This document shows positions 40,761-51,077 of a stretch of DNA of 64,000 nt, piece by piece. Source of the stretch: Actinomadura syzygii (GTDB lineage: Bacteria > Actinomycetota > Actinomycetes > Streptosporangiales > Streptosporangiaceae); contig NZ_VSFF01000002.1 of assembly GCF_008085905.1 (NCBI RefSeq), positions 1-64,000 on the forward strand. Direction: 5' to 3'. Numbering within the stretch: position 1 is the stretch's first letter; each line of letters begins with the position of its first letter. A model generated the notes under the pieces. It did not search any database, was not told the origin of the DNA, and saw only the letters and a list, made by a program, of their open reading frames with translations. A program made the position numbers and the translations under genes.

Positions 40761-41747
40761 TCAGGTGAGGGCGGCCCGCACCTTCGGCAGGACGTCCGCG
40801 CCGAGCCGGGCGATGTTCTCCAGCGTCGCGCCGCGCGACCCGGCGCCCTCGACCAGCATGATCAGCCGCCGGATGCCGGTGCGCTCGGCGGCCGTGACGA
40901 GCGACTCGACGCAGTCGTCCGGCGAGCCGACCGGATGCAGGTCGCACATGCGGCGCGTGTAGCCGACGGGGTCGCGCGGCGGGCGCGGACGGTCGTCGAC
41001 GGCGACGTACCCGTCCAGGCCGGGGCCGAGCCAGCGCGGCATCTCCGCCGTCAGCGTGCGCACCGCCTCCTCGCGCGTGTCCGCGACCTGGGCGACGTGC
41101 GCGGAGACGTGCGGGACGTCCGGCAGCCCGTGCCGGGCGACGGCGGCGGCCTTCTCGTCCGGTCCGACGTGCATGCCGAGCAGCATCGGCAGCCCGCGCT
41201 CGGCCGCCAGCCGCTCCGTCGCGGGCGACGTGCACGCGACCGTCACCGGCGGCGGGACGGCCGCGCGCGGCACGACCGGCACCTCCCGGAACCGGAACTC
41301 CTCGCCGGACCAGGCGAGCCGGTCCGACCGCAGCCACGCCAGCAGCAGGTCGAGCGACTCGGCGAAGCCGTGCTCGTAGCGGGGCAGGCCGGTGCCGAAC
41401 ACCTCCAGCTCCCGCCACGGGCCGCCGCGTCCGACGCCGAGCTGGAACCGTCCGCCGGACAGCAGCGACAGCATCGCCGCCTGCTCGGCCACCGCCACCG
41501 GATGCTGGCTGGACAGGACGCTCACCGCCGTCCCGACCCCGACCCGCGCGGTGACGCCGAGCAGGTGCCCGGCGAGGACGGTCGCCGACGGCACCACCCC
41601 GTACGACATGAAATGGTGCTCGGCCAGCCAGACGTCGTCGAACCCGGCGCGCTCGGCGGCGACCGCGGCCTCGACGGTGCGGGTCAGGGCGGCGGCGTCG
41701 TCCTGGCCGGGGAAACGGGCGGCGATGAGGAAGATTCCGAGGCGCAC
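40761..41747 (-). CDS. luciferase-like flavin monooxygenase (LLM class)
   Basis: 328 residues of the bacterial luciferase/F420 TIM-barrel class: WLAEHHFMSYG near the start, VGVGTAVSVLSSQHPVAVAE, LGVGRGGPWRELEVFG, and the late GSPDDCVESL. The cofactor may be FMN or F420 and the substrate is unknown. It starts with GTG, 56 bases from the divergent 3-hydroxyacyl-CoA dehydrogenase gene. Confidence 0.85.
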   Translation of the reverse strand: MRLGIFLIAARFPGQDDAAALTRTVEAAVAAERAGFDDVWLAEHHFMSYGVVPSATVLAGHLLGVTARVGVGTAVSVLSSQHPVAVAEQAAMLSLLSGGRFQLGVGRGGPWRELEVFGTGLPRYEHGFAESLDLLLAWLRSDRLAWSGEEFRFREVPVVPRAAVPPPVTVACTSPATERLAAERGLPMLLGMHVGPDEKAAAVARHGLPDVPHVSAHVAQVADTREEAVRTLTAEMPRWLGPGLDGYVAVDDRPRPPRDPVGYTRRMCDLHPVGSPDDCVESLVTAAERTGIRRLIMLVEGAGSRGATLENIARLGADVLPKVRAALT

Positions 41748-41803
41748 GCTCCCGTCCTACCCGGGATCGAGGAGGGCGCCGCCGCTCTGCGAGACTGCCC
41801 TCC

Positions 41804-43375
41804 ATGACCGAGAGTTCGTTCAGCAGGGTCGGGGTAGTCGGACTGGGGACGATGGGCGCGGGCATCGCGGAGGTGCTGGCCCGCGGCGGGCTCGCCGTCG
41901 TCGGCGTCGAGGTGAACCAGGACGCCCTGGACCGCGGCCGCGGCCACCTGGAGGTCTCCACCGGACGGGCGGTCAAGCGCGGGCGGCTGACCGAGGAGGC
42001 GCAGCGCGAGATCCTCGGCCGGACCGTCCTGTCCGTCGACTTCGCCGAGCTGGGCGACTGCGACCTCGTGATCGAGGCCGTCCCGGAGCGGCTCGACCTG
42101 AAGCGCCGGGTGTTCGCCGAGCTGGACCGCGTGTGCCGTGAGGACGCCGTCCTCGCCACCAACACCTCGTCGCTGTCGGTCACCGACATCGCGGTGAGCA
42201 CGCGCCGTCCCACCAAGATCGTCGGGGTGCACTTCTTCAACCCGGCGCCGGTGATGAAGCTGGTCGAGGTCATCCGGACCGTCCTCACCGAGCCGGACGC
42301 CGTCGCCCGCGTCGCCGGGCTCGTCCGGGCGCTCGGCAAGACGCCCGTGACGGTCGGCGACCGCGCCGGGTTCGTCGCGAACCGGCTGCTGTTCGGCTAC
42401 CTGAACCAGGCCGTGGCCATGCTGGAGTCCGGGCACGCGACCCGCGACGACATCGACGCCGCGATGACGGCCGGGGCCGGGCTGCCGATGGGCCCGTTCA
42501 CCCTCATGGACCTGATCGGCCTCGACACCTGCCAGGGCGTGCTGGACGCGGTGCACGCCGAGACGCGGGAGCGGCGGCACGCCGCGTCCCCGCTGCTCCG
42601 CGAGCTGGTCACGGCCGGGCTGCTCGGCCGCAAGACCGGCCGCGGCTTCTACCCGCACGACGGCTCCGCGACCGGCGAGCCCGCCGCGCCGTCCGGCCCC
42701 GCGCCGGTCGTCGGCATCGTCGGCGTCGGCCCGCTCGCGGACGCGGTCGCCGCGCTGTGCGACCGCGCGGGCGCCGCCGTCCGCGACTCGGCCGCCGACC
42801 TCGCCAGCTGCGACCTGATCGTGGAGGCCGCCGAGGACGCCGAGGCGGGCCGCGCGCTGCTGTCCGCCGCCGCGCAGGCCGCGAAGCCGGGCACGCCGCT
42901 CGCCGTCACCTCCACCGGCGACTCGGTGATCGGGCAGGCGATGGCGGTCGGCCGCCCCGCCGACGTCGTCGGGCTGAGCCTGCCCGACCCCGCGGGGACG
43001 CTCGCCGAGATCGCCGTCACCGTCGCCACCGCTCCCGACGTCGCCGACCGCGCGGCGGACGCCCTCCGCCGCCTCGGCCTCACCGCCGTCCGCTGCCGCG
43101 ACCGCGCCGGCTTCATCGTCGACGCGCTCCGCTTCCCGTACCTGAACGACGCCGCCGCGATGCTCGGCGCGGGCTACGCGGACGCCGACTCGATCGACGC
43201 GGCGATGACGCTCGGATGCGGCTACCCGTCCGGCCCGATCGCCGACCTGGACCGCCTCGGCGTCGACCGCGCCGTCACGGTCCTGAACGCCCTCCACACC
43301 GAAACCCGCGACCCGTCCCTCGCCCCTGATCCCCTTCTCACAGAACACGCGACCGCAAGTAGTTCGCTGCGCTGA
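41804..43375 (+). CDS. tandem 3-hydroxyacyl-CoA dehydrogenase, second half degenerate
   Basis: 523 residues made of two copies of the HAD fold. Copy one (residues 1-290) has the NAD motif GLGTMGAGIAEVLARGG, NTSSLSV, the catalytic histidine in VHFFNPAPVMKLVEV and the C-terminal helical domain (DRAGFVANRL, GAGLPMGPFTLMD). Copy two (about 300-515) repeats the pattern with GVGPLADAV, GLSLPDPAGTLAEI and DRAGFIVDALRFPYLN, but the catalytic His-Phe-Phe-Asn is replaced by Leu-Pro-Asp. Activity should come from copy one. The probable role is fatty acid, butyrate or phenylacetate catabolism. Confidence 0.9.
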   Translation: MTESSFSRVGVVGLGTMGAGIAEVLARGGLAVVGVEVNQDALDRGRGHLEVSTGRAVKRGRLTEEAQREILGRTVLSVDFAELGDCDLVIEAVPERLDLKRRVFAELDRVCREDAVLATNTSSLSVTDIAVSTRRPTKIVGVHFFNPAPVMKLVEVIRTVLTEPDAVARVAGLVRALGKTPVTVGDRAGFVANRLLFGYLNQAVAMLESGHATRDDIDAAMTAGAGLPMGPFTLMDLIGLDTCQGVLDAVHAETRERRHAASPLLRELVTAGLLGRKTGRGFYPHDGSATGEPAAPSGPAPVVGIVGVGPLADAVAALCDRAGAAVRDSAADLASCDLIVEAAEDAEAGRALLSAAAQAAKPGTPLAVTSTGDSVIGQAMAVGRPADVVGLSLPDPAGTLAEIAVTVATAPDVADRAADALRRLGLTAVRCRDRAGFIVDALRFPYLNDAAAMLGAGYADADSIDAAMTLGCGYPSGPIADLDRLGVDRAVTVLNALHTETRDPSLAPDPLLTEHATASSSLR

Positions 43376-43388
43376 ATATCCTCGAAGC

Positions 43389-43703
43389 ATGAGCCCCCGC
43401 AAGAATCGTCGTTCCGGGTCCGGGCATCCCCCCGCGGGTGGCGGCGGGGCGTGGGCTCAGGAGACCGAGGACGCGCCGGACGGGCAGTGGGTCGTCCGGT
43501 CCATCTCCGGGTCCGGCGCGGTGAAGGCGTACCGGTGCCCCGGCTGCGACCAGGAGATCCCGCCCGGCGTCGCGCACGTCGTCGCCTGGCGGACCGACGA
43601 CCGCGGCGGCGAGGACCGGCGGCACTGGCACCGCCCCTGCTGGCAGGCCCGCGGCCGGCGCTCGCCGCGCGTCCTGCGGTCGCGGAACGCGCCCCGCCAC
43701 TGA
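43389..43703 (+). CDS. small zinc-ribbon-like conserved protein
   Basis: 104 residues with a basic, glycine-rich N-terminus and a compact core: AYRCPGCDQEIPPGVAHVV, then HWHRPCWQARG. The CxxC and the His/Cys pair could hold one zinc ion. Streptomycete homologues are usually called ATP/GTP-binding proteins, but I see no P-loop. It starts 13 bases after the dehydrogenase stop. Confidence 0.75.
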   Translation: MSPRKNRRSGSGHPPAGGGGAWAQETEDAPDGQWVVRSISGSGAVKAYRCPGCDQEIPPGVAHVVAWRTDDRGGEDRRHWHRPCWQARGRRSPRVLRSRNAPRH

Positions 43704-43725
43704 GCATCTGGAAGTAAGGAGACCC

Positions 43726-44448
43726 ATGCCGGAGATCAGGGCGGCGACGGTGCTGCCGGCGCGGCGCGAGGAGATCACGCTGCACACCTCCGACGGGCTG
43801 GAGCTCGTCGGCGAGCTGGCGCTGCCGCCGGACCGGCCGCCGGTCGCGACGCTCGTCTGCCTGCATCCGCTGCCCACGGCCGAGGGCATGATGGACAGCC
43901 ACGTCCTGCGCAAGGCGTCCTACCGGCTGCCCGCGCTGGCCGGGCTCGCGGTGCTGCGGTTCAACACGCGCGGGACGACGTCGGCGCGCGGCACCAGCCA
44001 GGGCGAGTTCGGCGAGGGCGAGACCGAGCGGTTCGACGTGGCCGCCGCGCTGGAGTACACCGAGTACCACGACCTGCCGCGCCCGTGGCTGCTCGGCTGG
44101 TCGTTCGGCACCGAGCTGGCGCTGAAATGGGGACGCGACCCGCTGGTGGAGGGCGCGATCCTGCTGTCCCCGCCGCTGCACCGGGCCACGGACGCCGACC
44201 TGGACGCGTGGGGCGCCGACGGGCGTCCCGTCCTCGCGCTCGTCCCGGAGTTCGACGACTACCTGCGTCCGGACGAGGCGCGGGAGCGGTTCAAGCGCGT
44301 CCCGCAGGCCGAGGTCGTGGGGGTCCCGAACGCCAAGCACCTGTGGGTCGGCGAACCCTACGTCCGGATCGTGCTGAACGAGATCGTGAAGCGGGTCGTG
44401 CCGGAAGCCGCCCCCCTTCCGACGGAATGGGACGAACAGGGCGGATAG
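43726..44448 (+). CDS. alpha/beta hydrolase
   Basis: 240 residues. The nucleophile elbow is GWSFGTEL (Ser), the oxyanion region LVCLHPLPTAEGM, and the late catalytic His in VPNAKHLWVGE. The motif RFNTRGTTSARG resembles the dienelactone-hydrolase/KANL3-like clade. The substrate is unknown. The ATG follows AAGGAG; it is 22 bases after the previous gene. Confidence 0.82.
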   Translation: MPEIRAATVLPARREEITLHTSDGLELVGELALPPDRPPVATLVCLHPLPTAEGMMDSHVLRKASYRLPALAGLAVLRFNTRGTTSARGTSQGEFGEGETERFDVAAALEYTEYHDLPRPWLLGWSFGTELALKWGRDPLVEGAILLSPPLHRATDADLDAWGADGRPVLALVPEFDDYLRPDEARERFKRVPQAEVVGVPNAKHLWVGEPYVRIVLNEIVKRVVPEAAPLPTEWDEQGG

Positions 44449-44512
44449 TCCCAGGCGGCCGGTGGCGGCCACCCGCGTCACGTGCGCCGCGGGAGCGGGT
44501 ACCGATGTGCCT

Positions 44513-45304
44513 ATGACCGTGCAGTTGTACGCGAGGGATATCGGCTCCGGCACGGCGCTCGTCCTGCTGCACGCGTTCCCGCTCTCCTCGGCGATGTTCC
44601 TCGCCCAGCGCGAGGGCCTCGCGCCGCGGTTCCGGGTCGTCACCCCCGACCTGCGCGGCTTCGGCGGCTCCGAGCTGGGCGACGACGAGCCGTCCGTGGA
44701 CGCGATGGCCGACGACGTCGCGCGCATGTGCCGGCGGCTCGGCGTCGGGCGGGCGGTGGTCGGCGGGCTGTCCATGGGCGGCTGCGTGGCGATGGCGCTG
44801 GGCCGCAGGCACCCGGAGCTCGTCCTCGGGCTGGTGCTCGCCGCCACCCGCGCCGCCGCCGACAGCGAGGAGGACCGCGCGACCCGGCTGCGCCAGGCCG
44901 AGCTTCTGGAACGTGACGGAACGACCCGCGTCCTGCTGGACGAGGTGCTCCCCGCCCTCGTCGGGCCCACCACCTACCGGCAGCGCGCCCTCGTCTACGG
45001 GCGGGTGCGCGGGCTCGTCCAGGCGACGCCGCCGCGCGCCGCCGCGTGGGCGCAGCGCGCCATGGCCGGACGCCCCGAGGCGTTCGGCACGCTCCGCGCC
45101 CTGCGCGTGCCCGCCCTCGTCATGGTCGGGGACGAGGACACCCTCGCCACCGAGGCCGACGCCCGCGCCATGGCCGACGCCATGCCGAACGCCGAACTCC
45201 AGGTCGTCCCGCGCGCCGGGCACCTGTGCGCGGTCGAGCAGCCGGACCTGTTCAACCAGGCCGTCGCCGAGTTCGCCGCCGCCCTGGCCCGCACGTCCCG
45301 CTGA
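44513..45304 (+). CDS. alpha/beta hydrolase
   Basis: 263 residues. The nucleophile is in GLSMGGCVAM, the HG-type oxyanion motif is LLHAFPLSSAMF, the acid is in MVGDEDTLA, and the His is in AGHLCAVEQP. These are typical of 3-oxoadipate enol-lactonase-like hydrolases, though no aromatic degradation genes are nearby. ATG at 44513 is chosen; an upstream in-frame extension lacks support. Confidence 0.82.
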   Translation: MTVQLYARDIGSGTALVLLHAFPLSSAMFLAQREGLAPRFRVVTPDLRGFGGSELGDDEPSVDAMADDVARMCRRLGVGRAVVGGLSMGGCVAMALGRRHPELVLGLVLAATRAAADSEEDRATRLRQAELLERDGTTRVLLDEVLPALVGPTTYRQRALVYGRVRGLVQATPPRAAAWAQRAMAGRPEAFGTLRALRVPALVMVGDEDTLATEADARAMADAMPNAELQVVPRAGHLCAVEQPDLFNQAVAEFAAALARTSR

Positions 45305-45314
45305 GCGCCCGCCG

Positions 45315-46721
45315 CTACAACGTCTCCTGGCGCGGGATCACGACCTCGCGGACCAGCAGCGAGATCGCCGCCGCCGTCGGGATCGCCAGCAGCGCGCCGA
45401 CGACGCCGAGGAGCGTCCCGCCGATCAGCGCCGCCACGATCGTCACCGCGGGCTGCACGTCGACCGTCCGCTTCATCACCCTCGGGTAGACGACGTAGTT
45501 CTCCACCTGCTGGTAGATCAGATAGAAGATCGCGCAGACGATGAGCTTGGTGACGTCCCCGGTGAGGAACGCGACCAGGCACACCACCACCGCGCCGATC
45601 GTCGCGCCGATCAGCGGGATCAGGTCGGTCACCGCGACGATCAGCGCGAGCGCGAGGGCGTACTTCACCCCGAGCACCGACAGGAAGACGAACGAGCACA
45701 CGCCCGCGATGAACGCGATCGTGAACTGCCCGGCGACGTACCCGCCGATCCGGTCGAGTATCTCGTCGCCCAGCAAGGCCACCCGGGCCCTCCGGGACCG
45801 CGGCGCGAGCTTGTAGAAGAACGTCTTGATCTGCGGCAGCGAGCTCATGAAGTAGAGCGTCAGGATCAGGATCGTGATCGTCTGGAAGATCCCGTTGACG
45901 GCGACGTTGCCGATGCCGGTGGCGATGTCGGTGAGCTGGTTCTGGAAGCCGTCGCTGTTGACCGTCTTCTCGGCGCGCTCCAGCAGGCCGTACCGCTTGT
46001 CCCACTCGGCGAGGCGGTCGTTGTGCTGGAGCTGGTTCACGTAGTCGGGGATGTTCTCGCGCAGGTTCGTGACCTGCTCGGACACCGGTTTCACCAGCGA
46101 CGCCACGAAACCGGCGAAGAACAGGATCACGGCGAAGAACACCGCCGCGACCGCCGCGCCGCGCGGCAGCCCGAACCTGCGCAGCCGCTCCACCGCCGGG
46201 TTCAGCCCGACCGCGAGGAACATCGCCACCACGATCATCACGATCACGGACTTGGCGTTGGTCGCCGCCCTGACCAGCATCCACGCGGTGATGACGCCGA
46301 GCGCGGCGGTGAACCCGAAGATGAACGGGTGCGCCCGGCCGAACGGCTGGCCGGGGCGCCCGAACGGGAAGTGGTGGTCGACGCCCGCCTCGCGCCTGCG
46401 CTGCTCGACGTCGTGCGCCGGGTCGGGCGCGCCGGGGTCGGGCTCCACCGGCTCGACGGTTTCCCCCACCACGGGGAGGCGGACGGGCGTCCCGGTGGAC
46501 GGGTCGCGCTCCCCGGGGGCGGGCGCCTCGATCTCCTCGGGCCGCAACGCCCCGCTCGGCGCCACCGCCTCGTCGTCCTCCGCGGCCGCGGGCTCGCCCG
46601 GCTCGGCGGCGTCCTCGTCGTCGGCGGGACGGGAGGGGGCGGGCACCGTGCCTCCGGTGGCCGGGCGTCCCTTGCCGGGGGCCGCCTCGGGCCCGTCCTC
46701 GTGGGGGGTGTCGTCGGGCAC
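45315..46721 (-). CDS. AI-2E family transporter with long acidic N-terminus
   Basis: 468 residues. The first 130 are acidic, Pro/Ala-rich and probably disordered in the cytoplasm. The rest is the seven-to-eight-helix AI-2E/TqsA/YdgG permease fold: FLAVGLNPAVERLRR, the ILTLYFMSSLPQIK helix, and the conserved DLIPLIGATIGAV and YQQVENYVVYPRVMK. Known members export signals or exchange sodium for protons; the substrate here is unknown. GTG at 46721 follows GAGGAGAG. Confidence 0.87.
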   Translation of the reverse strand: MPDDTPHEDGPEAAPGKGRPATGGTVPAPSRPADDEDAAEPGEPAAAEDDEAVAPSGALRPEEIEAPAPGERDPSTGTPVRLPVVGETVEPVEPDPGAPDPAHDVEQRRREAGVDHHFPFGRPGQPFGRAHPFIFGFTAALGVITAWMLVRAATNAKSVIVMIVVAMFLAVGLNPAVERLRRFGLPRGAAVAAVFFAVILFFAGFVASLVKPVSEQVTNLRENIPDYVNQLQHNDRLAEWDKRYGLLERAEKTVNSDGFQNQLTDIATGIGNVAVNGIFQTITILILTLYFMSSLPQIKTFFYKLAPRSRRARVALLGDEILDRIGGYVAGQFTIAFIAGVCSFVFLSVLGVKYALALALIVAVTDLIPLIGATIGAVVVCLVAFLTGDVTKLIVCAIFYLIYQQVENYVVYPRVMKRTVDVQPAVTIVAALIGGTLLGVVGALLAIPTAAAISLLVREVVIPRQETL

Positions 46722-46806
46722 GCCGCTCTCCTCTTCCGTCCGTCCGCGGTGGTCGCGCCGGCCGCCGGGCCGGGCCCCGATCAGCGCCACCACGGGGGTG
46801 AGACGT

Positions 46807-46844
46807 GGGAAAGCCTAGAGGCGTTTCGGCCTCTAGGCTTTCCC
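46807..46844 (-). terminator. strong hairpin after the coiled-coil gene
   Basis: A 16-bp perfect stem GGGAAAGCCTAGAGGC with its complement around a six-base loop, about 40 bases past the coiled-coil gene stop and before the AI-2E gene. Confidence 0.8.
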
Positions 46845-46883
46845 GTCGTTCGTCGACCGCGTCACACGGTCAGCCAGGCTGGG

Positions 46884-48200
46884 TCACTCCTGCCACCAGT
46901 CCTCGTCGTCCTCGTCGGACTTCTTGGCCTGGCCCGGCTTGGCGGCGGCCTTCGCGGCGGGCTGCTGCTTCGGCTGGGCCTGCGGCGCCGGCTTCGGCTC
47001 GGCCGCCGGGATGGCGGCCTTCTCCGGCGGGGCGGCCAGCTCCGGCTCGGCGCCCATCGTCGGGGCGACGCCGCCGATGAGCTGACGGAGCTGGTTGAGG
47101 TGGCTCGTGATGCTGTCGCGCTGCCGGGTGAGCTCGTCGACCTGGCGCTGCGCCGCCGTCCGGACGCGGTCGGCCTCGGACTTGGTCTCGGCGAGCAGCT
47201 GCTCGGCCTGCGACTTGGCCTCGGCGATCACGTTGTCGGAGTTCTTGCGCGCGTTCGCCATGAGCTGCTTGGCGTGCGAGTCGGCCTCGCGCCGGGTCTG
47301 CTCGGCCTGCTGCGTGGCCTTCGCCGCGCGCTGCTCGGCGGACGCCGCGCGCTGCTCGGCCTCGGCGACGAGCTTCTGCGTGGCGGCCTGGGCGGCCGTG
47401 TGGCGCTCGGCGTCCTGCCGGTCGGCCTCCTCGCGGCGGGCCGCGAGCTGGATCTCGAACTCGGCCTCGGCCTGGGCGCGCTGGGCCTCGCTCTCCTCCA
47501 GGATGCGCTGGGCCTGCGCGCGCATCTCGTCGGCCTGCCGCTTCGCCGTGGTGAGGATCTCGTCGCGCTCGCGCTTGGTGGACGCGCGCAGCTGCGCCAC
47601 CTCGCGCTCGGTGGTGGTGCGCAGCTTCGCGATCTCGCGCTCGGCGCTGGCGCGCTTCTCGGCGACCTCGTGGTCGGCGGTGGCGCGCAGCTTCGCGACC
47701 TCGCGCTCGGTCGTGGAGGTCAGCTCGTCGGCCTCGCGGCGGGCGGAGGTGCGCACCTCCTCGGCCTCGCGCTCGGCCGCGCCCCGCATGTCGTCGCCCT
47801 CGCGCTGGGCGTTGGCACGCAGTTCGGCGGCGTCGTTCTCGGCGTTGGCCCGCTGCTCGGCGGCGTCGACCTTGGCCGCGGCCTTGATCTCGTTCGCCTC
47901 GGACCGGGCTGCCTGGACGAGCTCGGTGGCCTGCTCCTCGGCCAACCGCAGCAGCTGCTCGATCCGGGCGCCTAGGCCGGAGTAGGTGGGACGTTCCTGT
48001 TCCTGCAACTGCCGGTGCGCGTCCGACAGCTCCCGCTGCAGGGCCTGGGTCTGCTCGCGGGTCTGCCGGACCTCGTTGTCGAGCGACTTGATGTGCTCGT
48101 CGACCTGGTGCCGGTCGTAGCCGCGAAGCACCACGTCGAACTCGCGCGGGGGCGTGTCTTCAAAGAAGTTGCTGAGCTGGGCGTCGATGTCGGACTGCAT
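46884..48200 (-). CDS. DivIVA-N / hendecad coiled-coil protein, FilP/Scy-like
   Basis: 438 residues. A short DivIVA-like N-terminus (FDVVLRGYDRHQVDEHIKSL) is followed by about 300 residues of coiled coil. Between about residues 110 and 240 the repeat is 11 residues long: REAEEVRTSAR, READELTSTTE, REVAKLRATAD, REIAKLRTTTE and REVAQLRASTK. The C-terminus is Pro/Ala/Lys-rich and ends DEDDEDWWQE. Streptomyces FilP and Scy, which organise polar growth, have the same plan and nearly the same neighbours. ATG at 48200; a TTG nine bases upstream is possible. Confidence 0.82.
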   Translation of the reverse strand: MQSDIDAQLSNFFEDTPPREFDVVLRGYDRHQVDEHIKSLDNEVRQTREQTQALQRELSDAHRQLQEQERPTYSGLGARIEQLLRLAEEQATELVQAARSEANEIKAAAKVDAAEQRANAENDAAELRANAQREGDDMRGAAEREAEEVRTSARREADELTSTTEREVAKLRATADHEVAEKRASAEREIAKLRTTTEREVAQLRASTKRERDEILTTAKRQADEMRAQAQRILEESEAQRAQAEAEFEIQLAARREEADRQDAERHTAAQAATQKLVAEAEQRAASAEQRAAKATQQAEQTRREADSHAKQLMANARKNSDNVIAEAKSQAEQLLAETKSEADRVRTAAQRQVDELTRQRDSITSHLNQLRQLIGGVAPTMGAEPELAAPPEKAAIPAAEPKPAPQAQPKQQPAAKAAAKPGQAKKSDEDDEDWWQE

Positions 48201-48551
48201 GTGGCTCAATCCTGATGTGACGGGGCTACGGGTGTTCCGGGGACCGGTCGATCGCCTGGCATGACGGGCTCCGCGACGGGCTCAGTGCCCCAAGACGTGG
48301 CCTGGACCTCTTCCGGCGAATGAAGCCTACTCCGGACACTGCCGTGTTGGGGGTTCATCTTGACGCGCTGCGTGGTTTGTCCGGTTTGGGATTTTGCCTT
48401 CCGGGCCCCCGGTACCCCTGGTCTGGCCGGTACAAATCCACCAGATGTGTCTGAACGGTCACAGAGGGGCGGTCGCCGCCTCGCCGTCCGCGATCGGGAT
48501 ATCGAACGCGTCACGATCCGGTCGCACGCGGGCGGCGGGGGCCTCGGAAGA
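48201..48551. other. 351-base intergenic stretch
   Basis: No gene supported. On the minus strand GGAGTAGGCTTC near 48330 offers a TAGGCT -10 for the coiled-coil gene. The stretch also contains AT-richer sequence around 48360-48400. It separates the coiled-coil gene from the epimerase gene, both on the minus strand. Confidence 0.35.
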
Positions 48552-48986
48552 TCATGCGGGGTCCGGACGCTTCTGCACGAGCTCCGTCAGGACGCCGTGG
48601 CAGTCCTTCGGATGCAAAAAGTTGATCAAGGATCCCATGGATCCGTTGCGCGGCGCGTCGTACAGGACGCGCACCCCCTTGCCGGCGATCCCGGCCGCCT
48701 CGTCGGCGACCGTCCCGTCCGTCCCGAACGCGATGTGGTGGACGCCCTCCCCGTTCTTCTCCATCCACTTCGCGACCGCCGAGTCGTCCCGGATCGGCTC
48801 GATGAGCTGGAGGTAGCTCGCCGCCCCGTCGCCGGTCTCGTTGATCTTGAGCATGCACTCCCGGACGCCCTGCTCCTCGTTCACCTCGAAGTGCGCGTCG
48901 GTGAAGCCGTAGGTCGCCTTGTAGAACTCGACGGTGGCGTCGAGATCGCGACAGGCGATGCCGATGTGGTCGATACGGGTCAGCAT
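48552..48986 (-). CDS. methylmalonyl-CoA epimerase
   Basis: Interconverts the R and S forms of methylmalonyl-CoA for propionate metabolism. 144 residues of the vicinal-oxygen-chelate fold: metal ligands His7 in RIDHIGIAC, a His in GVHHIAFG (83/84) and Glu135 in LTELVQ. Its neighbours (thiolase opposite, adenosylcobalamin enzyme elsewhere in the window) fit acyl-CoA metabolism. ATG at 48986. Confidence 0.93.
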   Translation of the reverse strand: MLTRIDHIGIACRDLDATVEFYKATYGFTDAHFEVNEEQGVRECMLKINETGDGAASYLQLIEPIRDDSAVAKWMEKNGEGVHHIAFGTDGTVADEAAGIAGKGVRVLYDAPRNGSMGSLINFLHPKDCHGVLTELVQKRPDPA

Positions 48987-49091
48987 GGGCTTTCTCCCTA
49001 CTCATGCGGCCAGGCGGGGGCGAACCGAACCGGTCGGCGTCCCCGTGGGTATCGTGGCAAACGTCGCCGAGCACCATTCTGGAGGCCCCTC

Positions 49092-50285
49092 ATGACCGCC
49101 ACGTCCGTCATCGTCGCAGGAGCGCGCACCCCCGTCGGGCGGCTGCTCGGCTCGCTGAAGGACTTCTCCGCGGCCGATCTCGGCGCCCACGCGATCAAGG
49201 CCGCGCTGGAGCGCGCCGGGGTGTCCGGCGACCAGGTGCAGTACGTGATCCTCGGCCAGGTGCTGCAGGCGGGCGCGGGGCAGATCCCGTCCCGGCAGGC
49301 GGCGGTCAAGGCGGGAATCCCGATGAGCGTCCCGTCGATCACGATCAACAAGGTGTGCCTGTCGGGGCTGGACGCGATCGCGCTCGCCGACCAGCTGATC
49401 CGCGCGGGCGAGTTCGACATCGTCGTCGCGGGCGGCATGGAGTCGATGACACAGGCCCCGCACCTGCTGCCGAAGTCGCGCGGCGGCTACAAGTACGGCT
49501 CGGTCGAGGTACTCGACCACATGGCCCTCGACGCGCTGACCGACGCCTTCGACGGCGTCTCCATGGGCGAGTCGACCGAGCGGTACAACGCCGAGCTCGG
49601 CATCACCCGCGAGGAGCAGGACGAGTTCTCCGCCCGCTCCCACCAGCGCGCCGCCGCGGCGATCAAGAACGGCGTCTTCGACGAGGAGATCGCCCCCGTC
49701 GAGGTCCCGCAGCGGCGCGGCGAGCCGATCACGTTCGCGACGGACGAGGGCGTGCGCGGCGACACCACCGCCGAGGTCCTCGCGAAGCTGCGCCCCTCGT
49801 TCAGCAAGGACGGGACGATCACCGCCGGCTCGTCCTCGCAGATCTCCGACGGCGCCGCGGCCGTGGTCGTGATGTCCAAGGCCAAGGCCGAGGAGCTCGG
49901 CCTGACGTGGCTGGCGGAGATCGGCGCGCACGGCAACGTCGCCGGGCCCGACAACTCGCTCCAGTCGCAGCCGTCCAACGCGATCAAGCACGCGCTCGGC
50001 AAGGCGGGCCTCGGCGTGGACGACCTCGACCTCATCGAGATCAACGAGGCGTTCGCGTCCGTGGGCGTCCAGTCGATGCGCGACCTCGGCGTCGGCCCGG
50101 ACAAGGTCAACGTCAACGGCGGCGCCATCGCGCTCGGCCACCCGGTCGGCATGTCGGGGGCGCGGATCGTCCTGCACCTCGCCTACGAACTGAAGCGGCG
50201 CGGCGGCGGCGTGGGCGCGGCGGGCCTGTGCGGCGGCGGCGGCCAGGGCGACGCGCTGATCCTGCGGGTGCCCGCCGACCAGTAG
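49092..50285 (+). CDS. acetyl-CoA C-acetyltransferase (thiolase)
   Basis: 397 residues. The nucleophile is Cys89 in NKVCLSGLD, and the other catalytic residues lie in [12 protein letters not shown] (His) and GLCGGGGQG (Cys). It condenses or cleaves acetoacetyl-CoA and related 3-ketoacyl-CoAs. The ATG at 49092 follows GGAGG. It is divergent from the epimerase gene, which is its conserved neighbour in streptomycetes. Confidence 0.95.
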   Translation: MTATSVIVAGARTPVGRLLGSLKDFSAADLGAHAIKAALERAGVSGDQVQYVILGQVLQAGAGQIPSRQAAVKAGIPMSVPSITINKVCLSGLDAIALADQLIRAGEFDIVVAGGMESMTQAPHLLPKSRGGYKYGSVEVLDHMALDALTDAFDGVSMGESTERYNAELGITREEQDEFSARSHQRAAAAIKNGVFDEEIAPVEVPQRRGEPITFATDEGVRGDTTAEVLAKLRPSFSKDGTITAGSSSQISDGAAAVVVMSKAKAEELGLTWLAEIGAHGNVAGPDNSLQSQPSNAIKHALGKAGLGVDDLDLIEINEAFASVGVQSMRDLGVGPDKVNVNGGAIALGHPVGMSGARIVLHLAYELKRRGGGVGAAGLCGGGGQGDALILRVPADQ

Positions 50286-50304
50286 GCGGTCACTGGGCAG
50301 GCGG

Positions 50305-51048
<744 letters not shown>

Positions 51049-51077
51049 GTACCGCATTTTCCCGGCATACCGGTCCC

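Noticed and set aside
44913..47975. A long plus-strand frame across the hydrolase, AI-2E and coiled-coil genes
   Set aside because: It overlaps three well-supported genes, has no domain and shows the same composition artefact.
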